Source: JAEINY01 sp942490535
GTDB taxonomy: Bacteria > Bacteroidota > Bacteroidia > Bacteroidales > Marinilabiliaceae
Assembly: GCA_942490535.1 (NCBI GenBank)
Contig: CALNXQ010000003.1
Location: 930,001-994,000, forward strand
Length of the DNA: 64,000 nucleotides
Reading direction: 5' to 3'
Shown here: in pieces, positions 9,753 through 19,300 of the stretch
How the letters are laid out: every line of letters starts with the position of its first letter
How positions within the stretch are numbered: position 1 is the stretch's first letter
Notes under the pieces: generated by a model
What the model saw: only the letters and a program-made list of their open reading frames with translations
Told to the model about the DNA's origin: nothing
Databases searched by the model: none
Translations under genes and position numbers: made by a program

Positions 9753-10640
9753 ATGGACTATAGAGATATTGTTTTTTTATCGGTGGCTGAAAACCTGAGC
9801 TTCTCAAAAGCTGCGGAAGAATTATTCATTAGTCAACCAGCGGTGACCAGGCACATCAAAGAGTTGGAAAGTAAACTCAACTGTACCCTGTTCGAACGGA
9901 AGGGTAATAAAATCTATTTGACCAAAGCCGGCAAACTCACCTATCGTCATTTAATAACCATCAAGCAACATTACCAGGAACTGGAGTTTGAACTGGGACG
10001 TTTGAATGATACTTTTAATGGGACCTTACGCATCGGGGCCAGTTCAACCATATCGCAATACCTCATACCCAGGGTTATTGGGGCCTTTCACAAGCGGTAT
10101 CCCAACATTGATTTTCATCTGTTCAATGGCAACTCCAAGGAGATGGAAAAGAAATTACTGGATCACGAAATTGACCTGGCTTTGGTGGAGAATGCCGCCT
10201 CCCAATTGAATATCAAATACATTCCATTTTTAGAGGATGAAATTGTGGCCGTAACTGCCAGCAACAGCATGTACGCCAAGCGCCGAGGGATATCGGCAGC
10301 AGATTTCCAGCAAATACCCCTGGTGCTGCGCGAGCGAGGCTCCGGTACGCTGGAAGTGATTCAGAAAGACTTGGTGAAGCAGAATATTCACCTTGAAACC
10401 CTCAACATCTTAATCCACCTGGGGAGCACGGAAGCCATTAAGAATTTCCTCTCCGATTTTGATGGTCTGGCCTTGCTATCGGAAAAATCCATCGAAAAAG
10501 AACTGCGCCTGAAAGACCTTGTGAAAATTAAAATCAAAGGCATTCATCTGCAGCGCCAATTCAGAATGGCCGTCCGCCAGGGACACGACGTGGCCACAGC
10601 CAAATTATTTATGGATTTCCTATCTCACTATAACTTTTAA
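9753..10640 (+). CDS. LysR-family regulator of the adjacent YeiH-type exporter
   Basis: 295 residues. Winged HTH at residues 1-60 (NLSFSKAAEELFISQPAVTRHIKELESKLNCTLFERKGNKIYLTKAG), followed by a periplasmic-binding-like effector domain (LRIGASSTISQYLIPRVIGAF). It is co-directional with the YeiH-like membrane protein 80 bp downstream and divergent from the sensor kinase. The LysR-YeiH pairing (YeiE-YeiH type, or CysB/CysL-like) is common, which suggests a sulfur-oxyanion-related signal; that is inference from pairing. Confidence 0.88.
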   Translation: MDYRDIVFLSVAENLSFSKAAEELFISQPAVTRHIKELESKLNCTLFERKGNKIYLTKAGKLTYRHLITIKQHYQELEFELGRLNDTFNGTLRIGASSTISQYLIPRVIGAFHKRYPNIDFHLFNGNSKEMEKKLLDHEIDLALVENAASQLNIKYIPFLEDEIVAVTASNSMYAKRRGISAADFQQIPLVLRERGSGTLEVIQKDLVKQNIHLETLNILIHLGSTEAIKNFLSDFDGLALLSEKSIEKELRLKDLVKIKIKGIHLQRQFRMAVRQGHDVATAKLFMDFLSHYNF

Positions 10641-10720
10641 TTATCAAGTATAGATTTTTACTATTTGTTTTGATTATATAGCGATTCTACATTTGTTGCC
10701 TGTTAAAAGGAGAAAAAGCT

Positions 10721-11653
10721 ATGTTATTCGCTCAAAAAAAAATCAATTTCATCTACGGTTTCCTCTTGTTTATATGCCTGTTTCCGATGGTTTCACCAGC
10801 CCTGGCTCTGGCCTTTGGGATTGCGCTATCCCTGATTGGGTTGAAACACCCCCGTGCGATCACCTACACCTCATTTGCCTTGCAGGCTTCCATTGTCCTC
10901 ATGGGCTTTGGCATGCAATTAACACCAGTGCTTGCAGCATCGAAAGCGGGATTGGCAGATACGGCCCTATCCGTGATCTTCGTGATGGTTTGTGGCCTTA
11001 TTTTAGGGACGTTATTGAAGGTCGATTCCAAAATCGCCATGCTCATTTCAGCCGGCACAGCCATTTGCGGAGGCAGCGCCATTGCAGCCGTGGCACCGGT
11101 CATTAACGCCAAGGGACACCAGACGTCCTTCGCCCTGGTAGTCATCTTCATGTTAAATGCCCTGGCCCTATTCCTGTTTCCCTTTATTGGCCACACGTTC
11201 AACCTAAGCCAGGAAACATTTGGTTATTGGGCCGCCATTGCCATTCATGATACGAGCTCGGTGGTGGGGGCCGGTGCTATATATGGCGAAAAAGCATTGG
11301 AAATTGCCACCACAGTGAAGTTAATAAGGGCCTTATGGATTATTCCTGTATCCATTGCACTGGCCCTGTCGCAAAAAGACAAGAGTCACGGTCAAATCAG
11401 ATTCCCTTGGTTTATCGGCCTTTTCTGCGTCAGCATAGGACTGGCGTATCTATTTCCCAACCTGGAGAGCACGTTTACCCATTTGCATTGGCTGGGCAAA
11501 AGAGGCATGGTCATGGCACTGTTCTTAATTGGCGCTAACATTTCCATAGCAAAAGCCCGGAAAGCGGGCATAAAGAGCTTCCTGTTGGGGATTTTACTGT
11601 GGGCTTTAATCGGTACTGTTTCATTTTTAACACTCACTAATAAATTGGTTTAA
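10721..11653 (+). CDS. yeiH: YeiH-family putative sulfate exporter (UPF0324)
   Basis: 310 residues, about ten hydrophobic helices. Family hallmarks include the glycine-rich GTAICGGSAIAAVAPVI (about residues 106-122), AIAIHDTSSVVGAGAIYGEKALEIATTVKLIRALWIIP, and a C-terminal FLIGANIS. The family is widely annotated as a sulfate or sulfite exporter, with little direct proof. The LysR gene upstream probably controls it. An ATG at 10693 lies in a different frame; the start at 10721 follows an AGGAGA sequence at 10709-10714. Confidence 0.88.
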   Translation: MLFAQKKINFIYGFLLFICLFPMVSPALALAFGIALSLIGLKHPRAITYTSFALQASIVLMGFGMQLTPVLAASKAGLADTALSVIFVMVCGLILGTLLKVDSKIAMLISAGTAICGGSAIAAVAPVINAKGHQTSFALVVIFMLNALALFLFPFIGHTFNLSQETFGYWAAIAIHDTSSVVGAGAIYGEKALEIATTVKLIRALWIIPVSIALALSQKDKSHGQIRFPWFIGLFCVSIGLAYLFPNLESTFTHLHWLGKRGMVMALFLIGANISIAKARKAGIKSFLLGILLWALIGTVSFLTLTNKLV

Positions 11654-11719
11654 CCACACAGAAATCCGATATTGCGTTAATAAAGAAACGTTGAACCATT
11701 TTTCCTAAAATAAGACACC

Positions 11720-12427
11720 ATGCACATACTCATTACAGGCACCAGCTCCGGCATCGGTCACGGACTCGCTCAGGAATATTTAGCACGCAATGCAAAAGTA
11801 TGGGGCATCAGCCGCCGGGTAGCCGATGATCTTTCGCAGCACCCCAACTTTCACCATTTGCAACTGGATTTAACCGACGAGGACGCCGTGCAGCGCCTGG
11901 TTCCCGGTTTCATCAGTGCCAGCAAACGCTTTAACCTGGTTATCCTCAACGCCGGCGTGTTAGGCCCCATCAAATGGATGAGCGAAGTGGAAACTACAGC
12001 CATGAAACAAGTGATGGAGATCAATGTGTGGGCCAACAAAGTTTTACTTGATGTACTTTTGAAAACCGTGAAAGACATCCGGCAGGTCATTGGTATGTCC
12101 ACCCAGGCTTCGCAGCGCAGCACACCGGGCTGGGGACCCTATGCCATTTCCAAGGCCGCCTTGAACATGCTGATGAATGTGTATGCCCGGGAACATCCCA
12201 ATACTCACTTCAGTGCCTTTGCCCCCGGCCTGGTGGACACGGAGATGCAGGAAGCCATCTGGAACATGCCTGAAACCGATAAATACCCCACCCTTAAAAA
12301 ATTACAGGAGGCCCGGTATACCGAAGCAATGCCCGATTCCAGGGCGGCAGCGGCCCGGTTGATCCAGGGCATGGAAAAGGCACTGCACTATGGCAGCGGC
12401 TCATTTAATGACGTACGGGAAATGTAA
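11720..12427 (+). CDS. Short-chain dehydrogenase/reductase (SDR)
   Basis: 235 residues with the classical Rossmann TGxxxGIG motif (ITGTSSGIGHG, residues 5-15), NAG (LNAGVLG about 77), the catalytic Ser (STQASQRSTPGWGPY) and the YxxxK pair (YAISK about 142-146). NAD(P)-dependent oxidoreductase of unknown substrate, cytoplasmic. The gene sits 66 bp after yeiH and may share its transcript. It is followed directly by the palindrome array. Confidence 0.88.
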   Translation: MHILITGTSSGIGHGLAQEYLARNAKVWGISRRVADDLSQHPNFHHLQLDLTDEDAVQRLVPGFISASKRFNLVILNAGVLGPIKWMSEVETTAMKQVMEINVWANKVLLDVLLKTVKDIRQVIGMSTQASQRSTPGWGPYAISKAALNMLMNVYAREHPNTHFSAFAPGLVDTEMQEAIWNMPETDKYPTLKKLQEARYTEAMPDSRAAAARLIQGMEKALHYGSGSFNDVREM

Positions 12428-12539
12428 TGTTTTATCAGCCGGAAGCAGGTGTTTGACATTCATCGGGCGCCACCCGGATAAAGGAGGTCGTTGATGGCAA
12501 CAGCTTGTGTAAGCACTCCCATCTGGTCGGAATAAAACA

Positions 12540-12975
12540 GTGGCAGAAAAATCTGAAGGTGCCCCATTAGCGCCAGCATCGATAATGTATTTCAGAGAAA
12601 CATTACCCCTCGTGCCAACAAACCGGAACGCATTCAGGAGGGTATTAACGGTCGTGAAAGCTGCCTGAAAAAATTCAGAGCGATAATCCAACCCATGACA
12701 GGACCTCTCCCATTTTTCAGGGAATGCTTCTCCCTCTTGACGACATGCCTGATCGCATTCAGGATGGTTTTTACAATCGTGAAAGCTACCTGAAAAAATT
12801 CAGGGTGATAATCCAACCCATGAACGGAGCCCTGATATATTTCAGGAAGTGATTACCACTTGTGATGAAGAGCCTGAATTAATTCAGAACGGTTTTTAAG
12901 GTCCTGAATGTTCCTTGAAAAAATTCAGGAGGATATTCCAATACATGAACGGGACCTTAAATAATTTCCGGGCGT
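12540..12975. repeat. Phased array of imperfect palindromes, period about 41.6 bp
   Basis: Imperfect dyads of the form CCTGANNNNNTTCAGG recur with starts near 12579, 12622, 12664, 12705, 12747, 12788, 12830, 12872, 12913 and 12954, i.e. every 41-42 bp. Three steps make a higher-order direct repeat of about 125 bp (compare 12664-12698 with 12789-12823 and 12914-12948). The array fills the gap between the SDR gene and the methylase gene. The spacing equals four helical turns, so all sites face the same side of the DNA. Outer copies are degenerate. No promoter or gene is evident in it. Confidence 0.8.
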
Positions 12976-13166
12976 GATCAGCATGCGCGAAGGGGCTTCG
13001 ACATAAACCAGCAATGACACGCATGTACACAAATATAGCCATTGGCGGTAGCCTTTTCCCGGGTGTGATATCCATTCAAACTTTCCTTTTCATTTTTTTA
13101 GCCTAATTTTGTGCCCTGAGCGGTTTGAGCAATGAAACACGCTCGTCAACCAGAAAAAACAACGGA

Positions 13167-14213
13167 ATGAGATATTTGATCCTTCAACATCCGGGACATA
13201 ACCGGGTTTACTATAATTTATCAGGGGAATTGGCATTGGCCGAGTTGGAAATCGCCAGTAAACGATTGGATGTGACGTGCAGCGAGATTAAGATAGAAGA
13301 GCTGGAAAAAGTCAGATACCTCTCCCTCACTACCGAAGAAGCCATCACCGATCATGACCGGGAAGTCCTTTCACGCCTTTCCTTTGTGTTTGCCATTTTT
13401 CAGGTGGAACAAGCAGCGGGTAAAACCTGCCTGTTACCACTTGCAAAGGCCGACTATGAGTATGTGGATACCAAGATCAGCTCGCTGATGAAATATGCAG
13501 GCAAGACCAACGAGTTGTTCACCAAAATGATGATCAATGTAGGGCTGCTGTCCAGTGACTTTGACTATACCCACCCTATTCAATTGCTGGATCCGGTGGC
13601 CGGCCGTGGCACCACGCTTTTTGAAGGCATTGTATATGGATTTGATGTGATGGGTATTGAAATTGAACCCAAATCGGTTCATGAAGCCACCATCTTCTTT
13701 AAGAAATACATGGAGGCGGAACGGTTCAAACACACCTCTGATCAACGGCAGGTCAGTGGTCAGAAAAAGTCAGAGGCAGTGTATATTCAGGAGTACGAAT
13801 ATGCGCGTACAAAAGAGGAATTTAAATCGGTTCAGCTGCGAAAAAAACTGGGGATCGTCACCGGCAGCTCGCAAGAGGCCGCCAGCTATTTCAAGAAAAA
13901 CAGTTTTCACCTCATCATAGGCGATCTGCCCTACGGCATCGCACATGGCAATGCCGGCGCAAAAAAGTCCGGATCAGCCACCCGCAACCCATCCGAGTTA
14001 TTAAGTTTGTGTCTCCCACAATGGCACCAGGTCTTGAAAAAAGGAGGCGTGGCAGTCGTGGCCTGGAATTCCTTCGTTGTCTCCCGGCAGAAATTGTCGG
14101 AGATATTCCTCGAAAACGGATTTGAAGTCTTTACGGAAGGGCCTTATGCCGCCTTCGAACATTTGGTGGATCGCTCCATCAAGCGTGATATTGTGGTGGC
14201 CCGTAAGAAATAA
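13167..14213 (+). CDS. SAM-dependent RNA/DNA methylase (UPF0020/TRM11-like)
   Basis: 348 residues from ATG 13167; an upstream TTG at 13125 would add 14 polar residues. Motif I reads LLDPVAGRGTTLFEG, followed by the acidic pair GIEIEPKS that binds the ribose of SAM. The catalytic (D/N)PPY-like motif appears as IIGDLPYGIAHG. This layout fits the UPF0020 branch that modifies tRNA/rRNA guanine or adenine. The gene ends 6 bp before the response-regulator gene, so it may be co-transcribed with the metal-response operon. Confidence 0.78.
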   Translation: MRYLILQHPGHNRVYYNLSGELALAELEIASKRLDVTCSEIKIEELEKVRYLSLTTEEAITDHDREVLSRLSFVFAIFQVEQAAGKTCLLPLAKADYEYVDTKISSLMKYAGKTNELFTKMMINVGLLSSDFDYTHPIQLLDPVAGRGTTLFEGIVYGFDVMGIEIEPKSVHEATIFFKKYMEAERFKHTSDQRQVSGQKKSEAVYIQEYEYARTKEEFKSVQLRKKLGIVTGSSQEAASYFKKNSFHLIIGDLPYGIAHGNAGAKKSGSATRNPSELLSLCLPQWHQVLKKGGVAVVAWNSFVVSRQKLSEIFLENGFEVFTEGPYAAFEHLVDRSIKRDIVVARKK

Positions 14214-14219
14214 AAGCCG

Positions 14220-14888
14220 ATGAAGATTCTGATTGTTGAAGATGAACCCGGGATTTACAATTTCCTTCGCCAGGGATTTAAAGAAGAGGGATATGTAGTA
14301 GAAGTAGCTACCAACGGGCCGGACGGCTTAGCCCAGGCATTGAAAGGGTATCCGGATCTGCTGGTGTTGGACTGGATGCTTCCCGGGTTAAATGGCATCG
14401 AAGTGTGCCGGCAATTGAGAATCCAACGGCCCCATACTCCCATTATCTTTCTAACTGCCAAAGACACCGTGGCGGAAACCATTGAGGGCCTGAAATCGGG
14501 AGCCAATGATTACGTGAAAAAACCCTTTCATTTTGCGGAGTTACTGGAGCGGGTCAAAGTGCAGTTAAGATCAGTAAAAAGAGAGACGCAGACGTATTGT
14601 TTGGGTTCCATCTGCTTAAACAGTGATACCCATCAGGTGTTTAACGGCCGGGAGGAGATTCGCTTAACGCAAAAAGAATTTGCCCTGCTGGAATATTTAC
14701 TGACCCACAAAGGGAAGGTGTGTACGCGCACCCAAATCATTAAGGACGTATGGGACATTCATTTTGAATACAATACGGGTGTGATTGATGTATACATGAA
14801 TGCCCTCCGCAAAAAGCTTAAGTTGGATGAAGCCCCCCCCACCATTCAAACCATCAGAGGTGTGGGCTATAAGGCTACGGAAGGATGA
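14220..14888 (+). CDS. cusR: OmpR-family response regulator, CusR-like
   Basis: 222 residues. Receiver domain with the acidic pocket (VEDE, residues 6-9), phospho-acceptor Asp51 (LVLDWMLPG), Thr (FLTAKD) and Lys (VKKPF). The winged-helix output domain has LTQKEFALLEYLLTHKGKV and ends in IQTIRGVGYKA. Its stop overlaps the kinase start (ATGA at 14885-14888), so the pair is translationally coupled, and the RND efflux genes follow. It likely activates cusAC and cusB in response to Cu(I)/Ag(I) or similar metals. The metal is inferred from context. Confidence 0.88.
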   Translation: MKILIVEDEPGIYNFLRQGFKEEGYVVEVATNGPDGLAQALKGYPDLLVLDWMLPGLNGIEVCRQLRIQRPHTPIIFLTAKDTVAETIEGLKSGANDYVKKPFHFAELLERVKVQLRSVKRETQTYCLGSICLNSDTHQVFNGREEIRLTQKEFALLEYLLTHKGKVCTRTQIIKDVWDIHFEYNTGVIDVYMNALRKKLKLDEAPPTIQTIRGVGYKATEG

Positions 14889-16267
14889 AGTTACGTTTTA
14901 AAAGTCGCATCGCCGTTGGCTACATGCTGGCCACAGCTATCATTATAGCCGTGGTATATTGTGTGGTGTTTTTCATAGTGCAGCGCACCGTGTACTATCA
15001 CATTGATAGTAATTTGGCATTGGAAGCGCAAAGGCATGCCACGGAAGTCCTATCCCATAAAGACATCCATTTTATGAATAAGCAGGAATGGGAGCAAAAG
15101 GAACATCAGGAATTGTGGGTCAATCCTATTTTTATTCAGATTACCGATACCGCCGGGCATATTTTGGATAAATCCCCCAACCTCAAGCACTATCACCTGG
15201 ATTTTCAAGCCATTGATCAGGCTGGTGATCATTTTAACAGTCAGCTCAATCAACAACCCATACGCCAGGTGCAATTACCCATTGAGCAAGAGGGTGAGGT
15301 CATCGGTTTTATGATAGCTGCCATGTCACTGGTGGGCGCCGCCATGGTGATTCAGGATCTTCAGTTTGTACTGCTGGTTTCTTATCCAGTGGTGTTACTG
15401 ATCTTGTTTTTTGCGTCCCGCTTCATGGCCGGCAAAAGTATTTTGCCGGTAACGACCATTACCACGACCACTCAACGCATCACCCGAAATAACCTCAGCG
15501 AACGGGTGCCTTTGCCGTATTATAAAGATGAACTTTACCATCTGAGTGAAGCCATTAATGAGTTGTTGCAACGCATGGAAACAGCAGTGGAACGGGAGCG
15601 GCAGTTCACCTCGGATGCCTCGCATGAGTTACGAACCCCTTTATCGACCTTGCGGGGGACGTTGGAGGTTTTGATTCGTCATCCCAGAAGCCAGGCAGAA
15701 TATGAGGCGAAAATAAGCGAAGGACTTTACGAAATCGATCGCATGGGCGAAATGGTAGAGCAACTGCTGATGCTGGCACGCATGGACGCTCCACAAAAGC
15801 CTGATGTGAAAGAAACCAAAGCCCTGGTTACCTTGGTGGATGAGGTGTTGCACCGCCATCGCGAAGTGATCTTTAACCAACACTTAAAGGTCGATGTGGC
15901 AGGTGAAGCGGCCATGCTGGCCGAAATACCGGCCTATCACGGACTCCTGATTCTGGAAAACATTATAACCAATGCCATTAAATACTCCAAATCGGGAGGA
16001 GCACTCTCCATTGGTATGAATACAACGGCTCAAGGCATCGTTTGTGCGGTGAAAGATGAGGGCATCGGCATAGCCGGCAAGGACATCCCCCGTTTGTTTA
16101 ATCCGTTTTTCCGTTCCGATGCCTTAAATCATAAGAACATCGGAGGCCATGGTCTGGGGCTTTCCATTGCCCACAAGGCGGCTCATGCCATTGGAGCTAC
16201 CATTGAGGTGCAGAGTAAGTTAGGACAGGGATCTGAATTCCGAATCTGTTTTTTAAGAGAATCTTAA
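14885..16267 (+). CDS. cusS: Sensor histidine kinase, CusS-like
   Basis: 460 residues. TM1 near residues 8-30, a periplasmic sensor loop to about residue 160, TM2 near 165-180, HAMP (ILPVTTITTTTQRITRNNLSERVP), HisKA with SDASHELRTPLSTLRG (His247), and HATPase with LENIITNAIKYS, VKDEGIGI and GGHGLGLSIAHKA. Full length for a heavy-metal sensor kinase. It overlaps the regulator gene by 4 bp and precedes the pump gene by 70 bp. Confidence 0.88.
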   Translation: MKLRFKSRIAVGYMLATAIIIAVVYCVVFFIVQRTVYYHIDSNLALEAQRHATEVLSHKDIHFMNKQEWEQKEHQELWVNPIFIQITDTAGHILDKSPNLKHYHLDFQAIDQAGDHFNSQLNQQPIRQVQLPIEQEGEVIGFMIAAMSLVGAAMVIQDLQFVLLVSYPVVLLILFFASRFMAGKSILPVTTITTTTQRITRNNLSERVPLPYYKDELYHLSEAINELLQRMETAVERERQFTSDASHELRTPLSTLRGTLEVLIRHPRSQAEYEAKISEGLYEIDRMGEMVEQLLMLARMDAPQKPDVKETKALVTLVDEVLHRHREVIFNQHLKVDVAGEAAMLAEIPAYHGLLILENIITNAIKYSKSGGALSIGMNTTAQGIVCAVKDEGIGIAGKDIPRLFNPFFRSDALNHKNIGGHGLGLSIAHKAAHAIGATIEVQSKLGQGSEFRICFLRES

Positions 16268-16337
16268 GAATTCTAAGGGCCCGGTTTCGGTGCTTCCGGT
16301 CTACATTTGTGCGCTTACTAATCATACACATGCACAG

Positions 16338-19300
16338 ATGTTAGAACGGATTATTCAATACAGCATTCATCACAAGCTTATCGTCTTTTTATTCACCTTT
16401 GGGGTGATTGGGTATGGCATTTATGCCTTATTTCAGATCCCCATTGGAGCGGTGCCCGATATTACGAACAATCAGGTGCAGATTATCACCTCATCCCGTA
16501 ACCTGGCCACCGAAGATGTGGAGAAATTCATCACCTATCCCATTGAACTGGAGATGGCTAACTTACCTGAAGTGAAAGAGATTCGCTCGGTCTCCAAGTT
16601 TGGACTGTCAGTAGTTACCGTGGTATTTCACGATAACATCGGCACCTTTTTACCCCGTCAGCTCATTGCCGAAAAGATAAAAAGTGCCGAAGAGCGCATC
16701 CCCGAATCCTTTGGTAAACCGTTTATGGGTCCAATCTCCACCGGTTTGGGCGAGATCTACCAGTACATTCTGGATGTGGAACCGGAACATGCCCATAAAT
16801 ACTCCACAACGGATTTGCGTACCATCCAGGATTGGGTGGTGAGGCGTCAGTTGTCGGGCATACCGGGCGTAGTAGAAGTTAATACCTGGGGAGGCCACTT
16901 GAAGCAATATGAAGTAGCGGTGGATCCGGCACAGCTCAGAGCCATGCATCTTTCCATCAGCCAGGTGTATGCCGCCATTGAAAAGAACAACAGTGTGGCC
17001 GGTGGCGGGTACATCGAAAAAGTGAACGAAACCTACTTTGTACGTGGAGAAGGGCTGGCCGCTTCGCTGCAGGACATTGAAAATATAGTGGTTGAAAACA
17101 GAGACGGGATTCCGGTGTATGTGAAAGATATTGCCACCGTTGGTTTTGGTCATGCCACACGTTTTGGAGCCATTACCGGTAACGGCGAAGGTGAAAAAGT
17201 ATTGGGGCAAGTGATGATGCTCAAGGGGGCCGACTCCAAAGCCGTGATCGAAGCTGTTAAAGAAAGAGTAGCAGCCATTGAACCATCCCTTCCCGAAGGG
17301 GTGGTGATCAACCCCTTTCTGGAACGCAGTGAGCTCATTGGTAAAACGACTTTTACCATTGCCGAGAATCTTATATTAGGGTGTTTAATTGTTATTTTTG
17401 TAGTGGTTTTGCTACTGGGAAATATGCGTTCTGGACTGGTTGTGGCGTCCATCATCCCCATATGTCTCTTCTTTGCCTTATCTCTGATGCACATCTTTGG
17501 TGTGGATGCCAACTTGATGAGCTTAGGTGCCATCGATTTTGGTATTATCATCGACGGAGCGGTGATTATTGTGGAGTTTATTGCCTACAAGATCACCAGT
17601 CACCGTGAACAGCTGGCCGGCTTACCGGTGAAAGAACAGCGACGACTGATTGATAAAATTACCTTCCAGGGCACCACCAAAATGATGAATTCAGCCGTTT
17701 TTGGTCAGTTGATTATCATTATCGTATTCATCCCCATTCTTACCCTTGTGAATGTGGAGGGCAAAATGTTCCGCCCCATGGCTTTGGTGTTCTGCTTTGC
17801 CTTGCTGGGAGCTATGATTCTCTGTTTTACCTATGTGCCGGTGATGGCCTCTCTGTTTATTCGCCCGTCAAAAAACAGCAAGCGCAATATCTCGGTGCGG
17901 TTACTGGCGTTTCTTAATAAACAGTACCAACCAACCATTACCTGGGCTTTGCGCCGTAAGAAAGCAGTGTTAAGCATGGCCGGTGCCTTGTTGGTGATGG
18001 TGGGGTTGTTGTTTTCACAAATGGGCGGTGAGTTTGTGCCGACACTCAATGAAGGTGACTTTGTGATTCAGCCGGTTTTGAAAACGGGAACTTCGCTGAG
18101 TAAGACCATTGAGATGACTACACGCATGGAAAAGATACTCAAAACCTTTCCGGAAGTCGATCAGGTGGTCAGTCGCATTGGTGCTGCTGAAGTACCAACT
18201 GATCCCATGTCGATGGAGGAGAGTGATATCATCATCAAGCTGAAACCCAAAAGCGAATGGGTATCGGCGAAGACAAAAGATGAATTGGCAGATCGCTTCA
18301 AAGAGGCCTTGTCGGAAATTCCCGGTATTGATTATGAATTTACACAGCCCATTGAGATGCGTTTTAATGAGTTAATTACAGGTGTAAGAGCCGATCTGGC
18401 CATTAAAGTGTTTGGTGAAGATTTGGACATTCTTTACAATAAGGCCATTGAAATTCAAAATGCCATTCAGAATGTAGAAGGGGCCGCTGATATCATTGTG
18501 GAGAAAGTCGCAGGATTACCACAGATGTCGGTGATATACGACCGCCAAAAGATTGCCAAGTACGGACTGAATATTGCTGAGTTAAACGAACTGGTGACCA
18601 TGGGATTTGCTGGCTTAACGGCCGGGACCATCTTTGAAGGGGAAAAGCAATTTGACCTGGTGGTGCGTTACAACCAGGCCAATCGGCTGGATATTGAACA
18701 CCTGGAGACAGCTTCTATTCAGCTACCCAATGGATCGCGCCTGCCCCTGAGTGAACTGGCTCAGGTGACCTATACCAAAGGACCTGCTAAAATATCACGT
18801 GATGATACCAAGCGACGTGTGGTGATTGGGGTAAATGTGCGTAACCGCGATTTGGAATCAGTGGTGAATGAAGTTAGTCACATCATTGAATCCCAGGTGG
18901 AATTACCCGTGGGCTATAATGTGACCTATGGCGGTCAGTTTGAAAACCTGCGGGCGGCCAAATCGCGGCTGCTGATCGCGGTACCCATTGCCCTGATCCT
19001 GATTTTCGTGCTCTTATATTTTGCGTTTAACTCGGTGAAAGAGGCCCTTCTGATCTATAGCGCCATTCCCCTGGCTACTGTGGGTGGGGTATTGCTGTTG
19101 TATATGCGAGACATGCCTTTTAGTATCTCGGCAGGGGTTGGTTTCATTGCACTTTTTGGCATTGCCGTGCTCAATGGCATTGTGCTCATCGAAGAATTTA
19201 AAGAGTTGAAAGCACATGGGGTGCACAACATCAACCGGCGTATTTTAGTGGGGACACAGAAACGTTTACGTCCTGTTTTACTGACGGCAGCGGCAGCAGC

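Noticed and set aside
12401..12816. Minus-strand ORFs with repeated EFFQ-AFT-LNA residues over the palindrome array
   Set aside because: The repeated residues simply translate the palindromes. Starts and stops are arbitrary, there is no signal peptide or domain, and the dyads are better conserved than any reading frame.
12540..12975. CRISPR array
   Set aside because: The repeated units are short degenerate dyads and the spacers themselves repeat every 125 bp. No cas genes nearby.
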